Positions 56,009 through 63,103 of a stretch of DNA of 64,000 nucleotides are shown here, in pieces. The notes beneath the pieces were generated by a model, which saw nothing but the letters and a program-made list of their open reading frames with translations, was not told the origin of the DNA and made no database searches. The translations under genes and the position numbers were made by a program. The stretch lies in the IMG/VR virus record IMGVR_UViG_3300025118_004802, positions 1 to 64,000 of that record. One strand, given 5' to 3'. The number at the start of each line of letters is the position of its first letter. The stretch's first letter is position 1. The DNA comes from a virus.

Positions 56009-56707
56009 TTAATCTCCCTGAGATTCACCCAGAACCTCTTCTATTTTACGATAGACTGCAGGACTTATAGTCCTGACATACTCCATATCCTTCAAAAAAT
56101 ATTGCTCAAAAGCAGTCGCAAAATATTCCCTGAGGGACGTCGCTGAATAGGGCGATACAAAAAGCCCCATGCTTAATGGCACCAACGCTGGGTACCCAAT
56201 TGTATTGTACAGGAACTCGTCAAATTTTTCGGAGTACTCTGGATCCAAAAACCCCGACACAACTGGTTTAACGGCATCGTGGCCGTATTCCGCTTGTAAT
56301 ATCTGTAACAACCGCTTACGTTTCCCTAAAAATTCCACCTCAACAGCACTATCTGCATAAATAGATTCACCGTATAAGTTTTCAACATTATGAGCGACCT
56401 CATGAACGATATCGTCAATCATATCTTCTTCGCTATCCTGTTCGTTGCTCACATATATAGCACCATTTTCCAGTTTCGCATTTGTATTCTTGTTATCAAA
56501 ATCTTCAAAAGAACCAACAAAAATTGTATCAATACCATATAAAAACCGGGAAGGGACACGTTGCTCGATTTCATCCATAGCTGCCTCGACGTCAATGTCT
56601 TGATCGATGAACTTGTCTTTAAAATAGACCGGGATATTATAGAGGTTATAAGACACCATGTGCGCTTCCATCAAAAGAGTACTTAAATTTTGACGCGTCC
56701 TAGACAT
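56009..56707 (-). CDS. Zincin-like metallopeptidase (HEVAH)
   Basis: A 232-residue protein without a signal peptide. DDIVHEVAHNVEN holds the HExxH zinc motif (His102, Glu103, His106), with a Glu/Tyr-rich helix after it. The C terminus contains SLREYFATAFEQYFL, as found in phage or toxin-like peptidase families where a later Glu or Asp completes the site. The likely third ligand is not certain. Its target may be host or phage protein in the cytoplasm. Overlaps the next gene by eight bases. Confidence 0.75.
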   Translation of the reverse strand: MSRTRQNLSTLLMEAHMVSYNLYNIPVYFKDKFIDQDIDVEAAMDEIEQRVPSRFLYGIDTIFVGSFEDFDNKNTNAKLENGAIYVSNEQDSEEDMIDDIVHEVAHNVENLYGESIYADSAVEVEFLGKRKRLLQILQAEYGHDAVKPVVSGFLDPEYSEKFDEFLYNTIGYPALVPLSMGLFVSPYSATSLREYFATAFEQYFLKDMEYVRTISPAVYRKIEEVLGESQGD

Positions 56708-56975
56708 CTTCTCCGGTATCTGTCCCCAGATCTAGCAGGCCCGGCTGATCGGCTAGCCCCTGCTCGTAACCGCGAATCCAGTTTTCCTCTGCGAGAGAAA
56801 GAACGAACTCAGGGAACTCATCAGCAAATACCTCCACCACCATTTCCACTGTAATCAAATTATCTTCTGGTGCTAACTTAGTTCCTACATAGTTCACGAC
56901 CATGTTTTTAAGATCAGTATCGGTAATTACCTCTGATAGCAGTTCTTCATTTTTAATATCATCAGCTTTTATCAC
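56700..56975 (-). CDS. Small acidic protein of unknown function
   Basis: A 91-residue acidic, helical protein (DDIKNEELLSEVITDTDLKN and LAEENWIRGYEQGLADQPG). No family was recognised. It sits between the PIN-PhoH gene (15 bases away) and the metallopeptidase gene (overlap). It could be a regulator or cofactor of the peptidase, which would be in keeping with the shared transcript but is not shown. Confidence 0.6.
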   Translation of the reverse strand: MIKADDIKNEELLSEVITDTDLKNMVVNYVGTKLAPEDNLITVEMVVEVFADEFPEFVLSLAEENWIRGYEQGLADQPGLLDLGTDTGEDV

Positions 56976-56990
56976 TTTTGTTTCCTTATT

Positions 56991-58304
56991 TTACAGTACC
57001 TTCGAAGCCAGGGTTGCAACTCGGGAGCGCTCTCCTTTTCGTAGAGAGATGTGACCAGCTAACTCACAGTCCTTGAATTTCTCAATAGCGTATGTCAAAC
57101 CATTCGTTGTCTCGTCTAAATAGACATTATCGATTTGTTCAATGTCTCCTGTGAGAACTATTTTCGTATTCTCTCCTACTCTGGTAAGTATAGTCTTTAA
57201 TTCATGATTTGTTAAGTTTTGAGCCTCGTCTATCACGATAAAGGCATTCGTAATCGAACGGCCTCGTATGTAAGTCAAAGCCTCAATCTCGATAAGACCC
57301 TTATCAGTATACATATCTAGAGATGCTTTGTCATCGTTCATTAGATGCTTTAGATTATCCTCAATCGGGGCTATCCATGGGGCCATCTTTTCTTCCAATG
57401 TACCGGGCAGAAACCCTATATCTTTCCCTAGTGGTTGAACCGGGCGGGAAATGACTAGCCGTTTGTATTTTTTAGTTTCGAGCACCTGCTGTAACCCGGC
57501 AGCAACAGCTAAAAGAGTCTTCCCACAGCCTGCTTTGCCTGTGAGAGTAATGATTGGTATCTCTTCGTTCATCAGTAGGTCTATAGCAAATGTCTGTTCC
57601 TTGTTGCGAGAATGTACGCCCCAAATTCCTTGCCTGTATTCAGCGATTGCACTTAAAGGCTTTTTTATTGAAGACAGGCGCGCAAGGGCCGTTTTCTTTG
57701 GATTTGAATTCGAAACGAGCATCAAAAACTGGTTGTCATATAGTTTGTTAGTCTCGTCGTCCAGTATTACCTCTTCATGGTTATAAAACCGATCAATTAC
57801 CTGTTCATCGACAAGCTGATTTGTGAACCCAGCATACACGTCATCCAGGTCCTCAACCACTTGATTATCGACATACCCCTCACATAATATCCCTAAAGCA
57901 TCGCACTTGACGCGCATATTGATATCACGAGAAACCACAATAACCTTCCGGCGAGGTGTCTCCTCTTGTTCGCCTAGTGCCACACCAATAATCTTATTGT
58001 CAGCGTTTTCGATGTCGAAAGAATGAGGCAATATTGTTGAGGCGTTATAAGGGCGGGCGCGCACTATTCCTCTTCCTTTGCCCAGACGTACGCCCTTTCT
58101 CAAACACCCTCGGTCGCGGAGTTCGTCTAACGTTCGTATAATCTTGCGAGCGTTGGCTCCTACACCGTCCTGCCGCTTCTTGTGCTTATCGATCTCCTCA
58201 AGCACTTTAAGAGGAATAACGATATCATTATTGCCAAAAGCGCTGATTGAGGTTGCATCACTCAAATAAACGTTTGTGTCCAGTACGTAAGTTTTCTTCG
58301 CCAC
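56991..58304 (-). CDS. phoH: PIN-PhoH fusion protein (PhoH2 type)
   Basis: A 437-residue protein. The N-terminal PIN nuclease domain (residues 1-~140) starts KKTYVLDTNVYLSD with Asp9 and continues with KVLEEIDKHKKR. The PhoH ATPase part has Walker A LTGKAGCGKTLL (256-263), SRPVQPLGKDIGFLPGTLEE and Walker B IVIDEAQNLTNHELK (355-359). PhoH2 proteins are RNA helicase/RNase enzymes. Phage copies are common in marine phages, but their precise role is unsettled. Start is GTG at 58304, with AAAAGGG 7 bases upstream and a candidate promoter in the gap. Confidence 0.9.
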   Translation of the reverse strand: MAKKTYVLDTNVYLSDATSISAFGNNDIVIPLKVLEEIDKHKKRQDGVGANARKIIRTLDELRDRGCLRKGVRLGKGRGIVRARPYNASTILPHSFDIENADNKIIGVALGEQEETPRRKVIVVSRDINMRVKCDALGILCEGYVDNQVVEDLDDVYAGFTNQLVDEQVIDRFYNHEEVILDDETNKLYDNQFLMLVSNSNPKKTALARLSSIKKPLSAIAEYRQGIWGVHSRNKEQTFAIDLLMNEEIPIITLTGKAGCGKTLLAVAAGLQQVLETKKYKRLVISRPVQPLGKDIGFLPGTLEEKMAPWIAPIEDNLKHLMNDDKASLDMYTDKGLIEIEALTYIRGRSITNAFIVIDEAQNLTNHELKTILTRVGENTKIVLTGDIEQIDNVYLDETTNGLTYAIEKFKDCELAGHISLRKGERSRVATLASKVL

Positions 58305-58317
58305 TTTTCGCCCTTTT

Positions 58318-58347
58318 ACTATACTAATTAGATTTCGGTCTTGTTAA
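58318..58347 (-). promoter_or_regulatory. Candidate sigma70 promoter upstream of PIN-PhoH
   Basis: Minus strand: TTAACA (58347-58342), 18 bases, TATAGT (58323-58318). Each box is one base from consensus. The -35 lies in the 3' end of the protease gene. The leader would be only about ten bases, so the ribosome site lies near the start of the message. Confidence 0.4.
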
Positions 58348-59154
58348 TTCTAACATATTCTTATACCACTTGTCATAGTAGTCCTTTATGTTATCATCGA
58401 TAAAGTCGTTCAGTACGGCTGTCCGAGGACTAAAGCTTACGTGATGAAACCCATCCACAACTGAGTGTATCATTCCCACAAGGCGCCCGTTAGAATCTAA
58501 TACTGGAGACCCTGAGGAGCCGCCTGCGGCGGGAATAGTGAACAGAGATCGATCTTTGTCTATATCGCCTGAATAGTGCCCACTGAACAGTGGTATGGCG
58601 CCGGGTTGGAACACATTGTGTGGGGCAGCTATATTATAGTAGGTCTCTCCTTTATTCAGGGTGCCATAAAAACGTTTCAGCGGTTTCACTTTAAGATTTG
58701 GCGCAAAAGCAATACACGTATCGTTCTCTTGATCCGCAGCTATTACCTCCATCCTGGCGATCTCGCCTTCGTGCGTTGTGGCCCTATGGACGACAGTAAT
58801 TTTAAATCGCTCGGTCGCTGGATCGCTTAGGAGCTGTTCTGTCAGGGCGGCCATAAAAGTCATATCATCTCGTGGATCCGCGCAAACATGCTGTGCGCTC
58901 AACACAAATACCCCTAACGCGTTAGCCGCGACGACGCTGCCGGATCCTTGGGCGCCCCAAGTTGCCATAGGAATGTTCCCACATTCTTCAACTGTTTCCT
59001 TCTTTTTTTTCTTTTTCTTGCATACACTAAATTCTACCATTCTAGAAATTTTTATAAATGAACGTGTATGGGTACGTAAAACTGATTCACTTGTACAGGA
59101 GGCCTGTAGCAAAACTAATATTAGAATAAGCCAAAGTGTCTTCTTCGTTTTCAT
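58324..59154 (-). CDS. Trypsin-like serine protease with N-terminal membrane/lipoprotein signal
   Basis: A 276-residue protein. Residues 1-20 (KKTLWLILILVLLQASC) are a hydrophobic signal ending in a near-lipobox; Cys20 follows Gln-Ala-Ser, so lipidation is probable but not canonical. The catalytic set is His89 in LSAQHVCAD, Asp145 in ENDTCIAF and Ser214 in AAGGSSGSPVLDSNGRLVG. This is an S1/trypsin-like arrangement acting outside the cytoplasm. A run of seven Lys (45-53) sits just after the signal. A TAGGAG ribosome site precedes the ATG. Phage proteases of this kind are uncommon; a role in the host periplasm, for example cutting surface proteins, is inference. Confidence 0.8.
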   Translation of the reverse strand: MKTKKTLWLILILVLLQASCTSESVLRTHTRSFIKISRMVEFSVCKKKKKKKETVEECGNIPMATWGAQGSGSVVAANALGVFVLSAQHVCADPRDDMTFMAALTEQLLSDPATERFKITVVHRATTHEGEIARMEVIAADQENDTCIAFAPNLKVKPLKRFYGTLNKGETYYNIAAPHNVFQPGAIPLFSGHYSGDIDKDRSLFTIPAAGGSSGSPVLDSNGRLVGMIHSVVDGFHHVSFSPRTAVLNDFIDDNIKDYYDKWYKNMLELTRPKSN

Positions 59155-59198
59155 ACTCCTATTGATAACTAGAGTTTTGAAAATATAAAAACAGAACT

Positions 59199-59588
59199 TT
59201 ATTCCGTGTTATAGCGTTCCTTTATATATGGGTTAATTGTTACGGGCTCGCCATCTCCATCAACCCGTACAAAAGTCATCGTTGTGGAGCAAACCAATTT
59301 CTCACTACCATTGTAGGGGCTGCGCCGGCGGGCTTGGATATCGAAAACGGCACTGGTACCACCAAAAGATTTAACAGACCCGTAAATTTTAATTATCTGA
59401 CCAGTCCGAACGGGCTTGAGAAATTCTACTTCGCTCATCTTTGCTGTGACCATACGTGGCGTTTCACAAACTTGGCACGCATATGCTACCGCTGCTTCGT
59501 CCAACCAGGCCAGCATCTGGCCACCGAACAGATTTCCGTTAAACCCAACATCCCGGGCCATACATTTTCGGGTTGATATTAGTTCCAT
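59199..59588 (-). CDS. Hot-dog acyl-CoA thioesterase
   Basis: A 129-residue protein. The YciA/BACH-type signature NLFGGQMLAWLDEAAVAYAC is intact, with the catalytic Asp in the helix and the preceding Asn. Later VEFLKPVRTGQIIKIYG and SAVFDIQARRR are the hot-dog strands. The family hydrolyses acyl-CoA to fatty acid and CoA. A phage copy could alter host lipid or CoA pools; this is inference. Length is normal. Confidence 0.88.
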   Translation of the reverse strand: MELISTRKCMARDVGFNGNLFGGQMLAWLDEAAVAYACQVCETPRMVTAKMSEVEFLKPVRTGQIIKIYGSVKSFGGTSAVFDIQARRRSPYNGSEKLVCSTTMTFVRVDGDGEPVTINPYIKERYNTE

Positions 59589-59632
59589 CTTTTCACCATA
59601 CGCATTTTTAGTACATCAGCAATATATATTTG

Positions 59633-59959
59633 CTACCTTGATGAAGCAGCGGTACCAGTTTTTCCTTCCCAGATACTATTCTTGACCTTTATAGTGACGT
59701 GCCAGCGTTTATGTAGCTCTGAAGCAACCCTCTTTTTAAGAGGGTCGATCATTGTATGTGTCAACCTAGTAGTATAGGGCGATATCTGCTGGACGATTAC
59801 GAGTTTTACCTCAGCATCGAACTTTAGAAACTTATACCTAACCCCCTCTTTTAAGAATAATTTTTCACTTTCTTCTACACAAATAATTTCAGCCAAAGCA
59901 ACCTTTTCCATGAAGGTTCTTTTTTTTGCAAGGGCTTTAAGATCCGCTGCTGTCGCCAT
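59633..59959 (-). CDS. Small basic protein of unknown function
   Basis: A 108-residue protein without a recognised family. The middle has beta strands (RYKFLKFDAEVKLVIVQQIS) followed by basic helix (DPLKKRVASELHKRWHVTIK). AGAGGGAG lies about ten bases before the ATG. It lies between the thioesterase and the tRNA-like gene. The mix suggests a small nucleic-acid-binding fold, but no known motif supports it. Confidence 0.6.
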   Translation of the reverse strand: MATAADLKALAKKRTFMEKVALAEIICVEESEKLFLKEGVRYKFLKFDAEVKLVIVQQISPYTTRLTHTMIDPLKKRVASELHKRWHVTIKVKNSIWEGKTGTAASSR

Positions 59960-59982
59960 AAGAAATAACTCCCTCTCTATAT

Positions 59983-60237
59983 TTAATTAGATCTCACGAG
60001 ATTCTTTCTACACCAATGAAGCGTTCTTTCTCTCTCGTTTCCAGATTTAAGCGTCCTTACAAGCACACGCTCGGCTGCCTCATTGATACTCATAATCATT
60101 ACCTTGATCGTCGGATTAGACCTCATATGGTACTCCCCTTTGTCGAGGTGTATATGCTTATATTTTTCGTATTCTTGTAGATATCTTTGCTGACTGTTCA
60201 TGGATATTCTCTTAATCGGTGTAATCGGTATACTCAT
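59983..60237 (-). CDS. Small basic protein of unknown function
   Basis: An 84-residue protein rich in Arg, Lys and His (YLQEYEKYKHIHLDKGEYHM and RTLKSGNERERTLHWCRKNL). No family was recognised. The ATG at 60237 directly follows the tRNA-like gene by 12 bases; an ATG at 60201 (MNSQQRY) is an alternative start with an AAGAGA site. It may be translated from the same transcript as the tRNA-like gene. Confidence 0.6.
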   Translation of the reverse strand: MSIPITPIKRISMNSQQRYLQEYEKYKHIHLDKGEYHMRSNPTIKVMIMSINEAAERVLVRTLKSGNERERTLHWCRKNLVRSN

Positions 60238-60249
60238 CTTTCAACCAGT

Positions 60250-60325
60250 GGGCGATCTGGGGCTCGAACCCAGATGTGACCAGTTACTCTTTCTACGGCT
60301 TATAAGACCGAGGAGATAATCGCCC
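60250..60325 (-). tRNA. tRNA-like gene, possibly tRNA-Ile(UAU), with an irregular fold
   Basis: The 76-base gene has a perfect 7-bp acceptor stem (GGGCGAT/ATCGCCC) and a perfect T arm (CTGGG-TTCGAGC-CCCAG). A short stem carries the loop CTTATAA, giving anticodon UAU for AUA isoleucine codons. The normal D arm is not visible: only eight bases separate the acceptor from the anticodon hairpin, and about 22 bases follow before the T arm. So the gene is abnormal or the anticodon is misread. CCA is not encoded. A good promoter lies directly upstream. Confidence 0.6.
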
Positions 60326-60333
60326 ATGTTCTT

Positions 60334-60362
60334 AATATAACAAACTAAGAACGCTCTGTCAA
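60334..60362 (-). promoter_or_regulatory. Sigma70-like promoter for the tRNA-like gene
   Basis: Minus strand: TTGACA (60362-60357), exactly 17 bases, TATATT (60339-60334). The -35 is perfect and the -10 has one mismatch. Transcription would start a few bases before the gene at 60325. Likely read by host RNA polymerase with sigma70. Confidence 0.65.
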
Positions 60363-60372
60363 GCCTAAAGAC

Positions 60373-60519
60373 CTATCTCTTTCCCTGTCCTCGATACTTC
60401 TTCTTATAATGTTTTGACTGACCCTGGGGGCCAGCAGACCCCCACTTAGTAAAAGCACTGCACCCCTGGCGAGTTTTCTTCTTTGGGGTGCTGTTTCGCT
60501 TGATATTACCACTTGCCAT
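60373..60519 (-). CDS. Small basic protein (48 residues)
   Basis: A short open frame, MASGNIKRNSTPKKKTRQGC, then SAFTKWGSAGPQGQSKHYKK and KYRGQGKR. It is very basic, with Gly/Gln repeats. Its ATG overlaps the TGA of the upstream gene (TGATG), which is the overlap style used throughout the window. It is highly likely to be a real conserved phage protein, perhaps RNA-binding. The inner GGGGG/CCCCC hairpin is part of the coding sequence. Confidence 0.6.
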   Translation of the reverse strand: MASGNIKRNSTPKKKTRQGCSAFTKWGSAGPQGQSKHYKKKYRGQGKR

Positions 60520-60809
60520 CAGAGCACCATCTTCTTTACTTGATCATAAGCCTCAATAAGGGCATCCATGTCCTTTTCACCTTTGATCATCCGATAAGCC
60601 TTGACAGCGGCCCAGATTTCTTCCTTGGTCAGGTACCCCTCATCAATATAAGATTTACGGACGTCTCTCTTGTGTTCTTTGAAGGGCTCCATCGCTTCCT
60701 CAGTAGCGACGAGATCCTTAAGATAATTTTTTACGTGTTCCTCCTTTGAAAGAATCACGTTCTCCTCTTCCTCGTTCTGAGGAATTCCAAACTGGACTAC
60801 ATTGCTCAT
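60519..60809 (-). CDS. Small helical protein of unknown function
   Basis: A 96-residue protein, acidic to neutral and helical (NYLKDLVATEEAMEPFKEHK and WAAVKAYRMIKGEKDMDALI). No family was recognised. It is coupled to the 48-residue gene downstream by a TGATG overlap and sits immediately after the membrane-protein gene. Confidence 0.65.
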   Translation of the reverse strand: MSNVVQFGIPQNEEEENVILSKEEHVKNYLKDLVATEEAMEPFKEHKRDVRKSYIDEGYLTKEEIWAAVKAYRMIKGEKDMDALIEAYDQVKKMVL

Positions 60810-61004
60810 CTATTCTTCTCCTTTGCTAATCCACTCATTAAGAAGTACCGCACTGGTTGTATATGCCCCCATTGCAAAGTATAGTACTAATAGCCCTTTA
60901 AAGGCCTCTCCTGCGTCGTCAGTGATACTCCAGAAACATGTAAAGGTAAAGAGTACCCCTAAAAAGAAGGCAACCGCCATCCTCTGTGTTTTCGTCTTAA
61001 ACAT
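60810..61004 (-). CDS. Small two-span membrane protein
   Basis: A 64-residue protein. It has two hydrophobic segments, RMAVAFFLGVLFTFTCFWSI and LLVLYFAMGAYTTSAVLL, and a charged C terminus. No family was recognised. A perfect GAAGGAGGT ribosome site precedes the ATG at 61004, so translation is likely strong. It lies just downstream of tRNA-Leu and may share its transcript. A holin is possible by size and topology, but no amidase or endolysin pairing is seen nearby, so I do not call it. Confidence 0.65.
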   Translation of the reverse strand: MFKTKTQRMAVAFFLGVLFTFTCFWSITDDAGEAFKGLLVLYFAMGAYTTSAVLLNEWISKGEE

Positions 61005-61028
61005 AATAACCTCCTTCAGTTAAAAATA

Positions 61029-61112
61029 TGGTAGGGAAGGCGGGATTTGAACCCGCAAGCCGTGAAGCGGGAGATTTTAAGTCTCCTGTGTATGCCATTC
61101 CACCACTTCCCC
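61029..61112 (-). tRNA. tRNA-Leu (UAA)
   Basis: A class II tRNA of 84 bases including an encoded CCA. The acceptor is GGGGAAG/CTTCCCT with one G-U pair. The anticodon stem GGAGA/TCTCC surrounds the loop CTTAAAA (anticodon UAA). A long variable arm follows, and the T arm GCGGGTTCAAATCCCGC is intact. It reads UUA and UUG leucine codons. A clean promoter lies immediately upstream. Confidence 0.95.
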
Positions 61113-61125
61113 AAATCATATTATT

Positions 61126-61154
61126 ATGATACATGAGGTTGGAGGGGATGTCAA
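61126..61154 (-). promoter_or_regulatory. Sigma70-like promoter for tRNA-Leu
   Basis: Minus strand: TTGACA (61154-61149), exactly 17 bases, TATCAT (61131-61126). The -35 overlaps the stop codon of the HAD-like gene (TGA). Transcription would start about 10 bases before the tRNA. The same layout is found at the other tRNA-like gene. Confidence 0.7.
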
Positions 61155-61630
61155 GCATTGTTTTTTTTCAAAAGATCGTCATCTTCCAAAGTTTCCAAAT
61201 AATCAAACTGCATCTTTTGGAGATTACAGGTGAAAAAAGGATCCACTTCTTCGAACTCTTTGAGATAACGATTACTTACGATAGGTTGGAATGTGGAAAT
61301 TCCGTGATCCTTGATATAATTAACATAAAAAGGGTTGTCATCAAAGTATACCTGAATATCGTATTTTTGCAGCAGCTTAAGCTTGTGGCGCGCCATTTTT
61401 TTAAAATGACTTAGATCCATTTGAGTTTTGTCATACTCATAACCGCCCAGAATGGCTTTATAGTGAGTATTCTCCACACCCAATTTAACTAGAGCTTCCT
61501 CAACTTCGTATAATTTAGAAGGAGGCGTCCCTGTAATGATATAAACGTCGCCAGGCCAGCTTTTAATTAAATTTACAAAAAATACAGGATCATATGATAT
61601 TGTATCGTGGAAATCTAGCCCTAAATTCAT
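61151..61630 (-). CDS. HAD-superfamily-like protein
   Basis: A 159-residue protein from the ATG at 61630, whose ATGA overlaps the TSP3 gene stop. NLGLDFHDTISYDP is a HAD motif I in which the usual second Asp (D-x-D) is His (D-F-H). WPGDVYIITGTPPSK and VYFDDNPFYVNYI are motifs II and IV. The D-to-H change removes the usual proton-handling Asp, so it may be an altered phosphatase or a binding protein. No partner is clear. Confidence 0.75.
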   Translation of the reverse strand: MNLGLDFHDTISYDPVFFVNLIKSWPGDVYIITGTPPSKLYEVEEALVKLGVENTHYKAILGGYEYDKTQMDLSHFKKMARHKLKLLQKYDIQVYFDDNPFYVNYIKDHGISTFQPIVSNRYLKEFEEVDPFFTCNLQKMQFDYLETLEDDDLLKKNNA

Positions 61631-62469
61631 CTTGTTAACATAAATAACAACGGCCAAGCAGGGATAATCCTGAGGTCTTGTGGTGTTACCACAGCACAAC
61701 CCTCTCCCGAGCTGTCGTGGTCATCAGATGGCGCTGAGAGACTGTCGCTTTTAGTAAAGCTGTTCGGGCTCCACTCAGCGGTGTCCTGAATCCCATTACC
61801 GTTGCGGTCGTGATCGCAAGCATCTCCAATGCCGTCTCTGTCATGATCCTCCTGATATGTATTTGGTACTGAAACACAGTTGTCAACATGATCATAGTTA
61901 TAGTCGTTATCCATATCGTTTGCGCATTTCATATTTCTACGGTAGTCGCGGCGATGTAAAAGTGGGCACTCATCCATAATATCGTCCACACCATCGTTGT
62001 CATCGTCAGTATCACAGACATCTCCTAGGCCGTCGAGATCTGTGTCGATTTGACTCGGATTAGGAAGACCCGAGCAGTTATCATCAGTGTTATTGACTGA
62101 GTCTCCGTCTAAGTCTTCGTCACAAGAATCACCCACGCCATCTGCGTCGCGATCATATTGGTTAGGGTTCCAACTAGTCAAACATGTGTCACATGCATCC
62201 CCCCATCCATCAGCATCTCGGTCTGACTGGTCCGGGTTTGAGTCCCATGGGCACGTATCGAAATTATCCTCTATGCCGTCCTCGTCATAATCGTCTGCAT
62301 ATTGATAGCTATCACCTTGATCAGTATTTGCGATTAAAACACTACCTCCCCCTCCTCCGCCGCCAGATTCCTCCGGAGTGCCACACAAGCCGCCGGCGCA
62401 TTCGCCCTCTTCCTCAGCGTATACGGGGTTTGCCAGGAGGGCACTAATCATAATTATATTTTTTAACAT
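61627..62469 (-). CDS. Secreted thrombospondin type-3 repeat protein
   Basis: A 280-residue protein. Residues 1-19 (LKNIIMISALLANPVYAE) are a Sec signal peptide. A glycine run (GGGGGGS) follows, then six or more Ca2+-binding type-3 repeats of the form D-x-D-x-D-G-x-x-D-x-x-D-x-C, for example DRDADGWGDACD, DRDADGVGDSCD and DTDLDGLGDVCD. The C terminus is Ser/Asp-rich and then GEGCAVVTPQDLRIIPAWPL plus LFMLTR: a Gly-Cys, a short hydrophobic stretch and a final Arg. That layout weakly resembles bacterial C-terminal sorting tails. Such repeats are typical of secreted bacterial proteins and rare in phages; the role may be at the host surface. Confidence 0.85.
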   Translation of the reverse strand: MLKNIIMISALLANPVYAEEEGECAGGLCGTPEESGGGGGGGSVLIANTDQGDSYQYADDYDEDGIEDNFDTCPWDSNPDQSDRDADGWGDACDTCLTSWNPNQYDRDADGVGDSCDEDLDGDSVNNTDDNCSGLPNPSQIDTDLDGLGDVCDTDDDNDGVDDIMDECPLLHRRDYRRNMKCANDMDNDYNYDHVDNCVSVPNTYQEDHDRDGIGDACDHDRNGNGIQDTAEWSPNSFTKSDSLSAPSDDHDSSGEGCAVVTPQDLRIIPAWPLLFMLTR

Positions 62470-62484
62470 TCTATTTTCCCTTTT

Positions 62485-63099
62485 TTAAATTATATCGTCG
62501 ATGAGACCATATTCCAGGCAAGTCTTTGCATCCCACCATAGATCGCGTTTAAGCATCTCTTTAAGTTTTTTCTTAGGGATCCTGGTATATTGTGTATAAA
62601 TATCGGTTATCGTGCGCATTAACAATTCGTTATTCGTCATCTCATCCTTTAACTCTTCAAACTTCCCCCAACTTATCGAGGATAGTTGATGGATCAACAT
62701 AAACGAATGCTCTCTCATTAAGCGTTTCTTGGCAACTACAGACATTAAAGTAGCTGCAGAGGCTGCGCAGCCATCAATAACCGATGTTACTGGAATCTGA
62801 CTACTTTTTATGTAGTCGACTGCAGACATCCCCGCGAACACGCTCCCTCCGTAGCTGTTAATATACAGTTGTATACCAGTTGGACAACTTTCTAAGCCAA
62901 GTGTGTTAACTTGATTAAGTAAGCTGATATTTAGGGATGTGATCTTTTTATTCAAAGTTAAAATTTTTGCACGGTTAACTTCCGAATAGAAATATATCCT
63001 GTTGTTCATAGTCTCCACACGATCTTTAGACTCATTTTCATCCGTGCTGGGATCAGAGTCCGAGCCTAGTCGCTGAGTGTTCTGAGTCCAAGTTAACAT
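62485..63099 (-). CDS. ClpP-like serine protease
   Basis: A 204-residue protein. The ClpP signatures are GIQLYINSYGGSVFAGMSAV, DGCAASAATLMSV (nucleophile Ser114), FMLIHQL (His137) and LWWDAKTC (Asp190). The triad order Ser-His-Asp is right. ClpP forms a barrel that works with an AAA+ unfoldase, normally ClpX or ClpA; no unfoldase is in the window. The first 30 residues are charged and look non-essential (an ATG at residue 31, MNNRIYFYSE, may be the true start). It lies two genes after the tmRNA, whose tag ends in ALAA, the signal that ClpXP recognises. Confidence 0.88.
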   Translation of the reverse strand: MLTWTQNTQRLGSDSDPSTDENESKDRVETMNNRIYFYSEVNRAKILTLNKKITSLNISLLNQVNTLGLESCPTGIQLYINSYGGSVFAGMSAVDYIKSSQIPVTSVIDGCAASAATLMSVVAKKRLMREHSFMLIHQLSSISWGKFEELKDEMTNNELLMRTITDIYTQYTRIPKKKLKEMLKRDLWWDAKTCLEYGLIDDII

Positions 63100-63103
63100 T
63101 CGT

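Noticed and set aside
58990-59030. Frameshift in the poly-lysine run of the protease gene
   Set aside because: The frame remains open on both sides and the triad lies downstream in frame. An A-rich slip is possible but not shown.
60400-60450. GGGGG/CCCCC hairpin as a terminator
   Set aside because: No T-run follows, and the bases encode the conserved-looking 48-residue protein.
60810-61004. Holin call for the two-span membrane protein
   Set aside because: Size and topology fit, but there is no adjacent endolysin and no holin motif.
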